Origin: Chromatiaceae bacterium
GTDB lineage: Bacteria; Pseudomonadota; Gammaproteobacteria; Chromatiales; Chromatiaceae
Reading direction: 5' to 3'
Assembly: GCA_013426805.1 (NCBI GenBank)
Contig: JACDZG010000049.1
Location: 1-50,959 of the forward strand
Length of the DNA stretch: 50,959 nucleotides
The position numbers and the translations under genes were made by a program. Each line of letters starts with the position of its first letter. Positions within the stretch are counted from its first letter, which is position 1. Positions 34,742 through 42,872 of the stretch are shown one piece after another. The notes under the pieces were generated by a model, which saw nothing but the letters and a program-made list of their open reading frames with translations, was not told the origin of the DNA and made no database searches.

Positions 34742-34823
34742 GTAGGATGGGCAGAGCGCAGCGATGCCCATCATTCGGCGCCGCGGTAACCGGATGGGCA
34801 TCGCTGCGCTCTGCCCATCCTAC
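34742..34823. repeat. 82-bp palindromic element with perfect 31-bp arms
   Basis: The arms 34742-34772 and 34793-34823 are exact reverse complements, separated by 20 bases. Each arm begins GTAGGATGGGCAGAGCGCAG. Perfect arms imply either recent insertion or ongoing gene conversion. A second, partial repeat-like stretch (around 34840-34875, containing GTGGATCAGCGCAACGCATC) follows directly. The element lies after the restriction pseudogene in a zone without active genes. Confidence 0.9.
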
Positions 34824-34848
34824 GGCAACGGCGGTTTCGTCGGGTGGA

Positions 34849-35185
34849 TCAGCGCAACGCATCCAACCTACGGCCCTCCAGGGCCATGGCGAGGGCGAGG
34901 TCGCCGAGCTTGGCCTGGATGCGCCGCAGTTCGGCGCGCACCTGGTCGTTTGCACCGTGATGGTGATCATGGTCAATCCGACCGCTCGGGCGTCGCCAGC
35001 AATGACACCGGGTCGAACGGCCCGAGCGACTGATCCGCCCAGGTCAGATTCAGCAGCGCGGCCTGTTCCTGAATCAACCCGATCAGGTCGCTGTAGGCGA
35101 ACGCCTGGCCCTGCGCGTGCGCCCTGCCGCCCGCCGCCTCCGCCCGCGCCCGCGCCCGTTGGCCGGCCGTGATCGCGTGGGTCAT
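34849..35185 (-). pseudogene. Frameshifted small gene of unknown function
   Basis: From 35185 a 70-codon frame encodes a helical, Ala/Gln/Arg-rich protein (AFAYSDLIGLIQEQAALLNL, LGPFDPVSLLATPERSD). After its stop at 34973 the adjacent frame continues with protein-like sequence (HHHGANDQVRAELRRIQAKL), then runs into a repeat and stops at 34849. This looks like one short gene broken by a single-base shift, with its end supplied by repeat DNA. No family is recognised. About 180 bases upstream (35190-35368) hold no supported gene. Confidence 0.4.
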
Positions 35186-35368
35186 GATCTCTTCGAGAAT
35201 CGCCTACGTTTTATCCACGTCCACTGTCGAACACCTGTAACAGCATCATCAGAATGTCGCGCTGCTCGGTTTGGCGCGCGATGTCTTCCGGGCACTTCCG
35301 GCTGACGCACCGTGCCACGTCGGCCGCGCTGGGGGCTTTCCGGGTACGTCCTCTATTTCCCCCTTTTC

Positions 35369-35779
35369 CTAGTCCTGGGGGACAAGTGCTATTTGAACTT
35401 TTGTGTTCCTTGAAAGGCTACTCAGAAATACGGACTCACGTGGCATGTGTGGCATATTTGACCACGGGTCCATCCAGCCATGCTCAGTCTTAAGGAGATA
35501 GTGTCCACTACCTTTGTACCGTCCCCACGTCTCAGACAGAAATACTATACTCCCAAGTGGAAAATTCGTTAGGTCCGTTGTTGCCAATACACAAATTCCT
35601 GCATCCTGAAGAACACTCATGATTGGCTCAAGTTCTAACCCTCCTGGATCGATAGGGCTCCCTTTATATTCTTCCAGTCGCTTTTTTGCTTCATCGTACT
35701 TAATCCCAAGCTTCGACGCCACGCAAGCGACGCCGCATCCCCACTCGTCTTCCTGTGTTACGAGTCGACTTCTCTCCAT
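35369..35779 (-). CDS. C39-like peptidase-domain protein
   Basis: A 136-residue protein with the start of a C39-type papain-like fold: QEDEWGCGVACVASKLGIKY supplies the oxyanion Gln and the nucleophile Cys. The histidine is in YKGSGHYLLKTEHG, and MDPWSNMPHMP supplies the later Asp. C39 domains process leader peptides or act as stand-alone peptidases; no transporter or peptide gene is nearby. The gene and its surroundings (about 35380-35830) are markedly richer in A and T than the rest of the window, which points to recent acquisition. No signal peptide is visible. Confidence 0.75.
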   Translation of the reverse strand: MERSRLVTQEDEWGCGVACVASKLGIKYDEAKKRLEEYKGSPIDPGGLELEPIMSVLQDAGICVLATTDLTNFPLGSIVFLSETWGRYKGSGHYLLKTEHGWMDPWSNMPHMPRESVFLSSLSRNTKVQIALVPQD

Positions 35780-35871
35780 AATTGATACCCCTGATTTATC
35801 CTGGCTAGTATTGGTCTTATCGTTAAGTCGGTCTCGCCAGACCGCGGGGCGGCGAAGTAGGTCTACCCGCT

Positions 35872-36168
35872 TCAGACGTACCTGTGAGGCTCCATCCGCC
35901 CGTGCAGCACGCGCACGATCTCTATCAACTGTAGCGGATCGCCATGAGCTCGAAAGTAGATCACATGGCTCTGCTGTGGGTAGCTATAGAGCCCGTCGGC
36001 GATGTCCGGCCGAGCCTTCCACAGCGAAGGGTTGTTGCAGAGCCAATCGAAACGGCTCACCAAGGAATCAACATACCGATCGGCCTGATCAAAATTCCAT
36101 TGTTCGGCGGAGTACACCCAGATCTCAGCGAGATCCGCTTCCGCCGTGGACGACAGCCGATAGATCAC
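35872..36168 (-). CDS. parE: ParE/RelE-superfamily toxin
   Basis: A 98-residue toxin of the ParE branch: YRLSSTAEADLAEIWVYSAE at the start, a middle RYVDSLVSRFDWLCNNPSLW, and the closing strands VIYFRAHGDPLQLIEIVRVL with HGRMEP. ParE members poison DNA gyrase. The gene overlaps the antitoxin stop by four bases. The toxin is full length with the normal C-terminal strand, so the pair may be active. Confidence 0.92.
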   Translation of the reverse strand: MIYRLSSTAEADLAEIWVYSAEQWNFDQADRYVDSLVSRFDWLCNNPSLWKARPDIADGLYSYPQQSHVIYFRAHGDPLQLIEIVRVLHGRMEPHRYV

Positions 36169-36455
36169 TTCTTGGCGAGTTGCTCGCGGCCAGCGGCCTT
36201 GATCCGCGCGGCGAGCTTCTGCAGATCGTCAGCCTCATAGTCGGTGCACGCACCGCGCTCAAGGTCCGCGAGCCCCAGATTGATCTCCGCGCGGAGCTGC
36301 CGAAGCTTGATGTCGTTCAACGCGTCGTACTCCTCCTTGGAGACCACGACAGCGACGGCCCGACCGTGGCGCTCAATGACCACGGGCTCACGCCTGGCCG
36401 TCTCCAGCAGTTGGCCGAAGCGGGCTTTGGCGTTGTCGGCGGAAACGTGTTGCAT
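36165..36455 (-). CDS. Phd/YefM-family antitoxin
   Basis: A 96-residue antitoxin. The N-terminal Phd fold binds DNA (VSADNAKARFGQLLETARRE, VVIERHGRAVAVVVSKEEYD), and the helical C-terminal part neutralises the toxin (YEADDLQKLAARIKAAGRE). It is the first gene of the two-gene ParE/Phd operon and would repress its own promoter, which should lie just above 36455. The promoter was not resolved in sequence. Confidence 0.92.
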   Translation of the reverse strand: MQHVSADNAKARFGQLLETARREPVVIERHGRAVAVVVSKEEYDALNDIKLRQLRAEINLGLADLERGACTDYEADDLQKLAARIKAAGREQLAKK

Positions 36456-36888
36456 GAGGACTTCAGAAAGCGTGGTCTATTACGGTAAAAATAGGCCGAT
36501 CCAGACTTGGCTGCAAGCAGAAACCGCGGGTGTGGTTCCTGAGGGCCGGGGTCAGGCCGTGCTCTGCGGCGCAAGGTATCTGGGGTCGAAGGAGGGCGGC
36601 GAGCGCACAAGGCGCCGGGTCGCACAGCGCCTGGAATCGCCCTTTGACCCTGCGCTCTCTAGGCAGCCTCAGCCGCCGGACCCAACCGCGTCCCATGCGG
36701 ATGCGTCAGCGGGTAGCGCCTAGAACCAGGCGCTGTTGTCCAGCGCATCCTTGTCTGGCCTTCGCCCAACCCGCGTCCTGCGGCAGCGGAGCGCCCTTGT
36801 CGCCCCCCACGCCGCGAACTGCCCGACCACAAATGCGGCGCGCGGCTGCGCAATCGGCCACGTGCCGGATATCGGCTATACTTTCCGA
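36456..36888. other. Intergenic stretch upstream of a possibly leaderless gene
   Basis: No gene supported. The right end carries TATACT at 36877-36882, six bases before the ATG at 36889. That spacing would place the transcription start at or next to the A of the ATG. No good -35 element is visible. The left end should contain the promoter of the Phd/ParE pair on the minus strand. Confidence 0.4.
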
Positions 36889-37173
36889 ATGGAAACGATC
36901 TTCGACCACGCTCCGACCCCCGATGAACTGCGGTATCTGGCCGACCCAGACGTGACGGCGTATCGGGCGCACGTCACCGCAGACGAAGCGCTGGAAGCGC
37001 TCAGTATGTTGTTCGCCATGCGCGGCGACGCGGAGCGGTCGATCGCCTATGCCCGCCGGATGTCTGACCAGGATTACGTTAGGTTCAACCTGCTGAATCA
37101 TGACTTGATCGCCTCTACCAGCGTGAAGAAACGCGCCTCATCGGGCATCGCCAAGGCGTCTAAAGCCGCCTGA
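36889..37173 (+). CDS. Small hypothetical protein
   Basis: A 94-residue acidic, helical protein (METIFDHAPTPDELRYLADP, then DEALEALSMLFAMRGDAERS and DQDYVRFNLLNHD). No family is recognised. The last 25 codons overlap the end of a degraded minus-strand gene and are Ser/Ala/Lys-rich, so the true end may have been altered. A TATACT box six bases upstream of the ATG suggests a leaderless transcript. Confidence 0.5.
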   Translation: METIFDHAPTPDELRYLADPDVTAYRAHVTADEALEALSMLFAMRGDAERSIAYARRMSDQDYVRFNLLNHDLIASTSVKKRASSGIAKASKAA

Positions 37174-37970
37174 ATTGGACTCCTCGGATAGCCGCTACGC
37201 CGGGCCAGCATCGTCGCGACGTGTCGCGTGCCCTCCAATAGATCGGCCGCCCGGTTGATCGTCGCCAGGTCTCCCGCGAGGTCCAGCGGCTCCGATCCGC
37301 ATTCCTGGATCACCCACCACAGTCGGCTAACGGTCGCGGCGTAACCATATCCGCTGTTCAGCACCCACGCTTGGTGCGTTGCCTGCCCCCTTAGCGTTCG
37401 ACGAAGCGGGCGTAGGTCAACCGGGCCACGGCCTGATTCAGCGTTTCGGCAAAGCGGCGCACCGGGTGCGCCGACGGCAACGCGACCACCGCATCCATCC
37501 CCGTTTGCCGGTTGTGCCAGATCTCATGCCACAGGGATTCAAGCGCGTATTCCTCGTCCCGCGTCATCACCGGGCGCTGTTTGTCGGCGCATTTGGCCAA
37601 GGCGCCGAACAGGTCGCGGCGCGAGTTGAAGGTGCCGTGCGCGATCTCGCGGAACCAGAACCCGCCCTTGCCGTTGGTGGTCATGTAGAAATCGTCAGCC
37701 GGGCCGCCTTCCAGCACGAAGTCAACGCCTCAACGCCGTGCGGCAGGTCGCCCGGCAACCGATAGGCGTACTCCTGAAGCAGGTCTGAAGGGTGCCCAGA
37801 TCCTGGGCCGGGAACCGTCGTGCGAGCCCCGACACCGGCCAGGCGGCCCGCACGTCGTCAATCTCGGTGTCGCGTTTGGTCATCAGGCGATGATCCAGGC
37901 GCGACACCTGTTGCGCAGCCGCCCGCTCTAACCCCGCCAGCGGCGATTGATCAATCGTGATGCCCCACAC
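37098..37970 (-). pseudogene. Broken gene with an HEIWH motif, possibly phage-derived
   Basis: Three successive minus-strand frames read as one gene. 37970 to about 37790 encodes SPLAGLERAAAQQVSRLDHR and a TKRDTEIDDVRAAW segment. 37717-37391 encodes DDFYMTTNGKGGFWFREIAH and the motif ESLWHEIWHNRQTG. 37380-37098 continues with ATHQAWVLNSGYGYAATVSR and ends in FFTLVEAIKS. The frame changes lie near 37725-37790 and 37380. HEIWH fits the HExxH zinc signature, but the overall look, with ordered blocks and no signal peptide, also suits a phage head-region protein. The family is not settled. Confidence 0.5.
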
Positions 37971-38237
37971 GGGCCGGTACTGGCGGGCACCCGGGCACTC
38001 GTCCCACGGCGGGTGCCGGCGGGGCGGGGTTGGTCAGGTGCTGCTCCTTGTCGGGGTCTGCGGGCGGGGCTATGCTGAGCGGGTAACGGCCGGTCAACTG
38101 AGGCTCCTGTTAATACGCGATCAGTAACCAGTCGGGGCCGTGCGGTAAACAGGCTCCCGCATCGTCACATCACGTCGGGCGCAGGTCGACGATGCGCTGC
38201 TCTTCTCTCTATTCGCACTGCGCTGTGGAGTCGCATC

Positions 38238-38465
38238 ATGGATTACCGGGATCGCATCACGATCGAGCCGGACAAGCGCGCCGGCAAGCCGTGCATCCGC
38301 GGCCTACGCATGACCGTCTACGATATTCTGGGCTACCTGGCATCAGGGATGAGCGAGGCCGAGGTCCTCAATGATTTTCCGGTGCTGGAGCCGGAAGACA
38401 TCCGCGCGGCGCTTGCGTTCGCCGCGGACTTCGAGCGTCGCCTCATGGCGGTGCCGAGCTTGTGA
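38238..38465 (+). CDS. DUF433-family antitoxin
   Basis: A 75-residue DUF433 protein: RITIEPDKRAGKPCIRGLRM, TVYDILGYLASGMSEAEVL and FPVLEPEDIRAALAFAADFE, which form a winged-helix DNA-binding fold. Members normally sit directly upstream of a DUF5615 PIN-like toxin. GGAG lies seven bases before the ATG. Here the toxin is reduced to a stub that starts in the usual overlap, so this antitoxin is an orphan. Confidence 0.88.
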   Translation: MDYRDRITIEPDKRAGKPCIRGLRMTVYDILGYLASGMSEAEVLNDFPVLEPEDIRAALAFAADFERRLMAVPSL

Positions 38466-38512
38466 AGCTCCTGCACGATTCCAGCGAGTTGACCTCCCAT
38501 GGATATCGGTAA
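38462..38512 (+). pseudogene. N-terminal stub of a DUF5615 PIN-like toxin
   Basis: A GTG at 38462 overlaps the antitoxin stop (GTGA), the usual arrangement of these pairs. It opens VKLLHDSSEL, close to the MKLLFDxNLS start of DUF5615 toxins. The frame stops after 16 codons, so almost the whole toxin is lost. The next gene (38499) starts within the stub. Confidence 0.6.
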
Positions 38513-39554
38513 GACCAGCCAATCCCGGTCGATTCGTCGCCACCTGATCGATGCCGTCAGGTCCGGGCGAGCGGACATCGTCGCCGAGACCTGTGAGCGG
38601 TTCGGCATCACCCGTCAGGCCGTGCACCGGCATCTGGCCCATCTGACCCGAGAGCGCTTCTTGGAGGCTGTCGGGACGACACGCGGTCGCACGTATCGCT
38701 TAGGACCGAACCGCTGGCAGCAAGGCAACTACGAACTCGGTGCCATCACCGAGGATCGCGTCTATGCCGGTGATTTCGAGTATATCGTCGAGGGACTGCC
38801 GAAAAACGTCCGGGATATCTGGCATTATGGGTTCACCGAAATGCTTAATAATGCGATCGACCATTCCGGGGGGGCGGTGGTGCGGATCGTCGCAAGGCGC
38901 AGCGACGAGTGGCTCGCACTACTGATTCGGGACGATGGCGAAGGCATTTTCAAACGCATTGCGCGTCTGCTGGGTCTCGGCGACCCCCGAGAAGCGATCC
39001 TTGAGCTGAGCAAAGGTAAGCTGACCACCGATCCGGAGAACCATACCGGGGAAGGCATCTTTTTTACGTCAAGGGTCTTCGATTTATTCCGAATCACTTC
39101 AGGCGATCTGGCATTCAGCCATATGGACGCGTCGGACCGGGATTTTCTGGTGCATCTCGAAGGAACAACGCAGGGGACCACGGTCGGCATGTATCTCTCG
39201 CCCAAGACCGAGCGCATACTGGCGTCCGTTTTCGACGAATATACCGATGCCGATACGCTGGACTTCTCCAAGACGGTTGTGCCGATCCGCCTGGCGCTGT
39301 ACGAAGGGGAGCAGCTCGTCTCCCGCTCTCAGGCCAAACGGATCATGAATCGCGTCGAGCGCTTCCGCAATGTCGTATTGGACTTCGCGGGCGTCGATAC
39401 GGTGGGCCGATCCTTTGTCGACGAGATATTCCGAGTGTTCTCGCAGCGTCACCCGGAGATCGTGATCGCGCCGATCAATATGAATGCGCAGGTGCAACGG
39501 GAAGTGGGCCGTTTTTCCGAAACGGACGACAGGACGACGGGTGCAGAGCCGTAG
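38499..39554 (+). CDS. HTH-GHKL ATPase-DUF4325 signalling protein
   Basis: A 351-residue protein in three parts. A winged-helix DNA-binding head (1-70, ADIVAETCERFGITRQAVHR) is followed by a GHKL/histidine-kinase-type ATPase domain (about 85-215) with N-box EMLNNAIDHS, G1 DDGEGIF and G2 HTGEGIFF. A C-terminal DUF4325 STAS-like domain (about 260-340) has VVLDFAGVDTVGRSFVDEIF. No phospho-accepting histidine domain is present, so it is not a classical kinase. It could be an ATP-dependent transcription switch or anti-sigma-type regulator. The stop codon lies inside a palindromic repeat, which may have trimmed the C-terminus. Confidence 0.85.
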   Translation: MDIGKTSQSRSIRRHLIDAVRSGRADIVAETCERFGITRQAVHRHLAHLTRERFLEAVGTTRGRTYRLGPNRWQQGNYELGAITEDRVYAGDFEYIVEGLPKNVRDIWHYGFTEMLNNAIDHSGGAVVRIVARRSDEWLALLIRDDGEGIFKRIARLLGLGDPREAILELSKGKLTTDPENHTGEGIFFTSRVFDLFRITSGDLAFSHMDASDRDFLVHLEGTTQGTTVGMYLSPKTERILASVFDEYTDADTLDFSKTVVPIRLALYEGEQLVSRSQAKRIMNRVERFRNVVLDFAGVDTVGRSFVDEIFRVFSQRHPEIVIAPINMNAQVQREVGRFSETDDRTTGAEP

Positions 39555-39625
39555 GTTGGAGTGAGGAACGAACCCCAACGGCCGGTGGCGGGGATGTTGG
39601 GGTTCGTTCCTCACCCCACCTACGG
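39549..39625. repeat. Palindromic element, copy 1
   Basis: The arms 39549-39579 and 39596-39625 are near-perfect reverse complements (GTAGGTTGG..GAGGAACGAACCCCAAC), around a spacer of 16 bases. The left arm contains the TAG stop of the HTH-GHKL gene. The same element occurs again at 42755-42827. It lies between converging genes and could stop transcription from both sides. Confidence 0.88.
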
Positions 39626-39772
39626 CCCTTGATCAGGCGGGTGAGGCTGTCGGCGCCGGTGTCGTTGCTGACCGTGAGGTCGACGATGCCGCCGCTGCTG
39701 AAATCGAAGACGTTGTTGGCAAAGTGCCCATCGGTGATGCCTTGGTCGTGGCGGTTCGGCGGCGGCAACCGA

Positions 39773-40501
39773 TCAGCGGAACGGTGCCAGGAACGCCGTC
39801 GCTCCGATCGCGGTCCCGGTCAGTTCGCGACGGATACGCCCGGCAGTTTCCGGCGCGATCGGCGCATGGCCGCCGAGCCACTCCTCGAGCTGCGCCTCAC
39901 CGACGTCGATCAGGGTGGCAAATGCGGCACTACGGGCCGAATCGTCATCCCCGAGCTTGGGGAAACCGGCCGTGATCGCCGCGAGCAACCCGTCTGCGTC
40001 GATAACGCGCTCAAAGCGATTCGGCTTAGCATCAACGAACAGGCCGGCATCCGCCTGCAGCGTTTGAATCAGCGCACCCTGCTGGGCCGGCGGCACCGCC
40101 TCGCGCAGTTCCATCCAATTGCGAACCGTCGCGCGCGCGATGCCGAGATGGCTCGCGAGCTCGGCGCTGGTCGGGAAGCGCGCGGACCTCGCAAGCGCAC
40201 GCCGCAGGCCCACGGCCCAGCGGGACTGCGAATCGCCGCCCGGCTGTCCGGTCGTGGGTCCTGCACCTTCCCCGGCGCCGGTTGTTTTTGTTCGCGTTTG
40301 CTTCGCCGCGGCGGACCCCGGACGACCGAACAGGGTTTCCAGGTTCGTGTCGAGCAGCAGGACCAGATCGCGCTGATAGCGCTCGGCAACGGGCGTGGCG
40401 CCCGCGCGCCAGGCTTCGACCAGATCCGTCGGCACGTTCAAGCGATACGCGAGGTCAGCCGTATCCATATGGCGGGCGTCCATCAGCGGAACAAGGATCA
40501 T
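39773..40501 (-). CDS. Putative DNA-binding regulator with two HTH-like segments
   Basis: A 242-residue soluble protein. Two similar helical units are visible: TADLAYRLNVPTDLVEAWRA near the start, and SAELASHLGIARATVRNWME in the middle. Both look like HTH units (helix, turn, recognition helix ending in W). They are separated by a Lys/Thr/Gly-rich linker (about 65-95). A third, weaker unit is near FATLIDVGEAQLEEWLGG. The repetition of the pattern with an internal W suggests a phage-repressor-like or plasmid-type DNA-binding protein. No exact family is assigned. The start at 40501 is chosen because AGGA lies just upstream, although the spacing is short. Confidence 0.6.
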   Translation of the reverse strand: MILVPLMDARHMDTADLAYRLNVPTDLVEAWRAGATPVAERYQRDLVLLLDTNLETLFGRPGSAAAKQTRTKTTGAGEGAGPTTGQPGGDSQSRWAVGLRRALARSARFPTSAELASHLGIARATVRNWMELREAVPPAQQGALIQTLQADAGLFVDAKPNRFERVIDADGLLAAITAGFPKLGDDDSARSAAFATLIDVGEAQLEEWLGGHAPIAPETAGRIRRELTGTAIGATAFLAPFR

Positions 40502-40657
40502 GTTCCTGCATTGCTCAGTTCCGGGTTCCATGCGAGATCGCGGCTGATACGGCCAGCGCACCGTGTGTGAGGCCGCTTGCGGCTACTTGGGTCAGCGGGG
40601 CGGTGTACGCACGCCGTCGCCGCGGAAGATCCATCGGGCTTGCCCCAAAGCGCCCGC

Positions 40658-41219
40658 TTACGCGATGTCGGCGAAGAAGCGGTGGCGACCGATCTTTTTC
40701 ACCAAGGTACCCGCGGCCGCCCAAGACGGTTCCGGGATACTGTCCGCGTAATAGTGCGTCGCGTTGCCGATAGGGTTCTGCACCTGTCGCGTCAACACCC
40801 GCCTTGCCGCGTCCATGGCTGAACGGAGGTCGGGGTCGTTCGCGCTCATGGAGTTGAGCTTCGCGGAGTTGGGGTCTTTCTTGTTCCAGCAGGAAAACTG
40901 CCAGGGATGTTTGCAGACCCCGATAATGTCGCGACCCCACCAGGACTTCGCATTGATCCGATTCAGCACCACGAACCCGATGGCTTCCTGGCCGAGCGGC
41001 GACTCGCCCCTGGCCTCGCCGAAAATCGTCTTTGCCAGGACTTCCAGCTCGTCGTCCGTGAAACCGGGGACCGGTGTGCGGCCGATCGGGGTTGCCACGG
41101 GCGTCGCGCAAGGGATAGTGAGGACCTCCGCTCTTGATCTCATTTGGGGTAGCGATCGGCGGATTGGCGTCCATGATCGCGTCGGGGTCGCATCCGAGAC
41201 GCTGCGCAATTCCATTCAA
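40658..41219 (-). pseudogene. Frameshifted LysM and SleB/CwlJ-type cell-wall hydrolase
   Basis: A Hydrolase_2 (SleB/CwlJ) domain occupies 40658 to about 41065: DDELEVLAKTIFGEARGESP carries the catalytic glutamate, followed by FVVLNRINAKSWWG and GNATHYYADS. The upstream frame encodes a LysM-like unit (GIAQRLGCDPDAIMDANPPI), and the two meet near 41130 with a one-base offset. The start of the LysM unit is also altered. The hydrolase domain itself is intact, so a shorter product could still be made from an internal start. Such enzymes cleave muropeptides; a phage or spore-like lysis role is possible. Confidence 0.7.
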
Positions 41220-41370
41220 GAGCGCTCCCTGTCGCGCCGGTCTACCGCATCCGCCCTCGCGGCGCGGATGCTTGACGAAGCCCTGTATTGCGCATGGACA
41301 TCAGCGGCCTCATCTTAGCCCCTACCGGCGGGCAACTTGTCCTGCAACCACCTGTCGAGAGTCTTGCACC

Positions 41371-42696
41371 ATGGCCACACCTCCACTGCCCAGCGGCCTG
41401 GCCGTCCCCAGCAAACGCTTGGCCCGACTCTGGCACTTGGGCCGTGCCACCGGTGACCTGGCGGCCGGGGTCGGGTTGCGCGGTCTGATCGAGTTGGCGC
41501 TCAATCGTGACGGCGAAATGAGCCGCATCCGGCTGTCGCCCGAACGCACCCAGCGCTTTACCGACCGCCTGGCGCGGATGCGTGGGGCCGCGATGAAGAT
41601 GGGCCAACTCATGTCCCTGGACGGCTCCGACATCTTCTCCCCGGAGGCCGCCGCGATCATGGCGAGCTTGCGCGACCGCGCCCAGCCCATGCCGCTGGGA
41701 CAGGTCAACCAGGTGCTCTCAGGTGAACTGGGGGCCGACTGGGACAAGCGCTTTCGCCGCTTCAACTTCACCCCCATTGCCGCCGCCTCCATCGGCCAGG
41801 TGCATCAGGCGGAGACCCGGGACGGTCGGCACCTGGCCATCAAGATCCAGTTTCCCGGGGTGCGCGAGAGCATCGACAGCGACCTCGACAATTTCGCCTT
41901 CCTGGGGCAGACCCTGGGGCTCGCGCCCAGGGGTGTGAACCTGGAGCCCATTCTGACGTTGGCGCGTCGTCAACTCCACCAGGAGGCCGATTACCTGGCC
42001 GAAGCCGACGCACTGGACGCCTACGCGGCACTCGTCGGCGACGACCCCGACTTGCTGGTGCCGAAGGTTCACCGGGACCTCTCCAGCACGCGCGTCCTCG
42101 CGATGGACTTCGCCACCGGCATCCCGGTGGATCAACTTACCGGCCAGGCGTTTCGCCGGGAGGAGCGTGACCGTGCCGCCACGCTCCTGGTCCGCCTCCT
42201 GCTGCGGGAGTTGTTTGACTTCGCGCTGGTGCAGACCGATCCGAACTACAGTAATTTTCTCTACCAAGCAGAGACGCGCAAGCTGGTCCTGCTCGATTTC
42301 GGTGCCACCGAGCGGATCGCCCCCGCGCTGGTCGGATACTACCGGCAGATGATGCAGGCGTCCGTCATCGGGGACACGGAAGCGGTGCGACAGTGCGCCC
42401 TGGCCTTGGGCTACCTGGACCCTGACGCCTCCCCGGAACAGGCCGCGGGCGTTGCCGAGTTGATCGCACTCACCGGCGAACCGTTGCGCCACTCGGGGCT
42501 CTATGATTTCGGGGCGTCCGATCTCTTTGAACGGATCTTTGTCGGCGGGCGGGCGCTTTTCTACGAGGACGCCTTCGGCCGGAAACCCGAGCCGGCGACC
42601 TTCTTCCTGCACCGCAAGTTTGTCGGCACCTTCATGCTGTGTCGCCGCTTGCGGGCGCGGGTCGATTTGAATGCAGTGACGGCGGCCTACCGGTGA
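41371..42696 (+). CDS. ABC1/AarF/UbiB-family protein kinase-like protein
   Basis: A 441-residue member of the ABC1 (UbiB/ADCK) family. Features are the KxGQ motif in MRGAAMKMGQLMSLD, the Ala-rich loop AAASIGQVHQAE, the ATP-site lysine in HLAIKIQFPG, the modified catalytic loop QTDPNYSNFLYQ, and the DFG motif LLDFGATER. Such proteins act as ATPases linked to ubiquinone or lipid metabolism rather than as ordinary kinases. No membrane helix is seen at the C-terminus, unlike UbiB itself, and no ubi genes are nearby, so it is not called ubiB. Confidence 0.9.
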   Translation: MATPPLPSGLAVPSKRLARLWHLGRATGDLAAGVGLRGLIELALNRDGEMSRIRLSPERTQRFTDRLARMRGAAMKMGQLMSLDGSDIFSPEAAAIMASLRDRAQPMPLGQVNQVLSGELGADWDKRFRRFNFTPIAAASIGQVHQAETRDGRHLAIKIQFPGVRESIDSDLDNFAFLGQTLGLAPRGVNLEPILTLARRQLHQEADYLAEADALDAYAALVGDDPDLLVPKVHRDLSSTRVLAMDFATGIPVDQLTGQAFRREERDRAATLLVRLLLRELFDFALVQTDPNYSNFLYQAETRKLVLLDFGATERIAPALVGYYRQMMQASVIGDTEAVRQCALALGYLDPDASPEQAAGVAELIALTGEPLRHSGLYDFGASDLFERIFVGGRALFYEDAFGRKPEPATFFLHRKFVGTFMLCRRLRARVDLNAVTAAYR

Positions 42697-42754
42697 GAAG
42701 CCACACGCGGCGGCCTTGATCACGGTTCCGGCCAGCGCTGCTCACATGGAGCCC

Positions 42755-42827
42755 GTAGGTTGGTGAGGAACGAACCCCAACAGCCGGCGGCGGGGATGTT
42801 GGGGGTTCGTTCCTCACCCCAACCTAC
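42755..42827. repeat. Palindromic element, copy 2
   Basis: The arms 42755-42781 and 42798-42827 match the copy at 39549-39625 closely, with the same GTAGGTTGG ends and GAACGAACCCC core. It stands between the converging ABC1 gene (plus) and lpdA (minus). Together the two copies bracket a 3.1-kb block with the regulator, the broken hydrolase and the ABC1 gene. Confidence 0.88.
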
Positions 42828-42872
42828 GACCCGGCGATCGCCGCGCCGATCCGCGGCGATCGTCCGCCCGAC

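Noticed and set aside
39655-39768. Minus-strand fragment with GHFANNVFDFSSGGIVDLTV
   Set aside because: Protein-like, but only about 40 codons with no clear start or family; it probably belongs to a lost gene and cannot be named.
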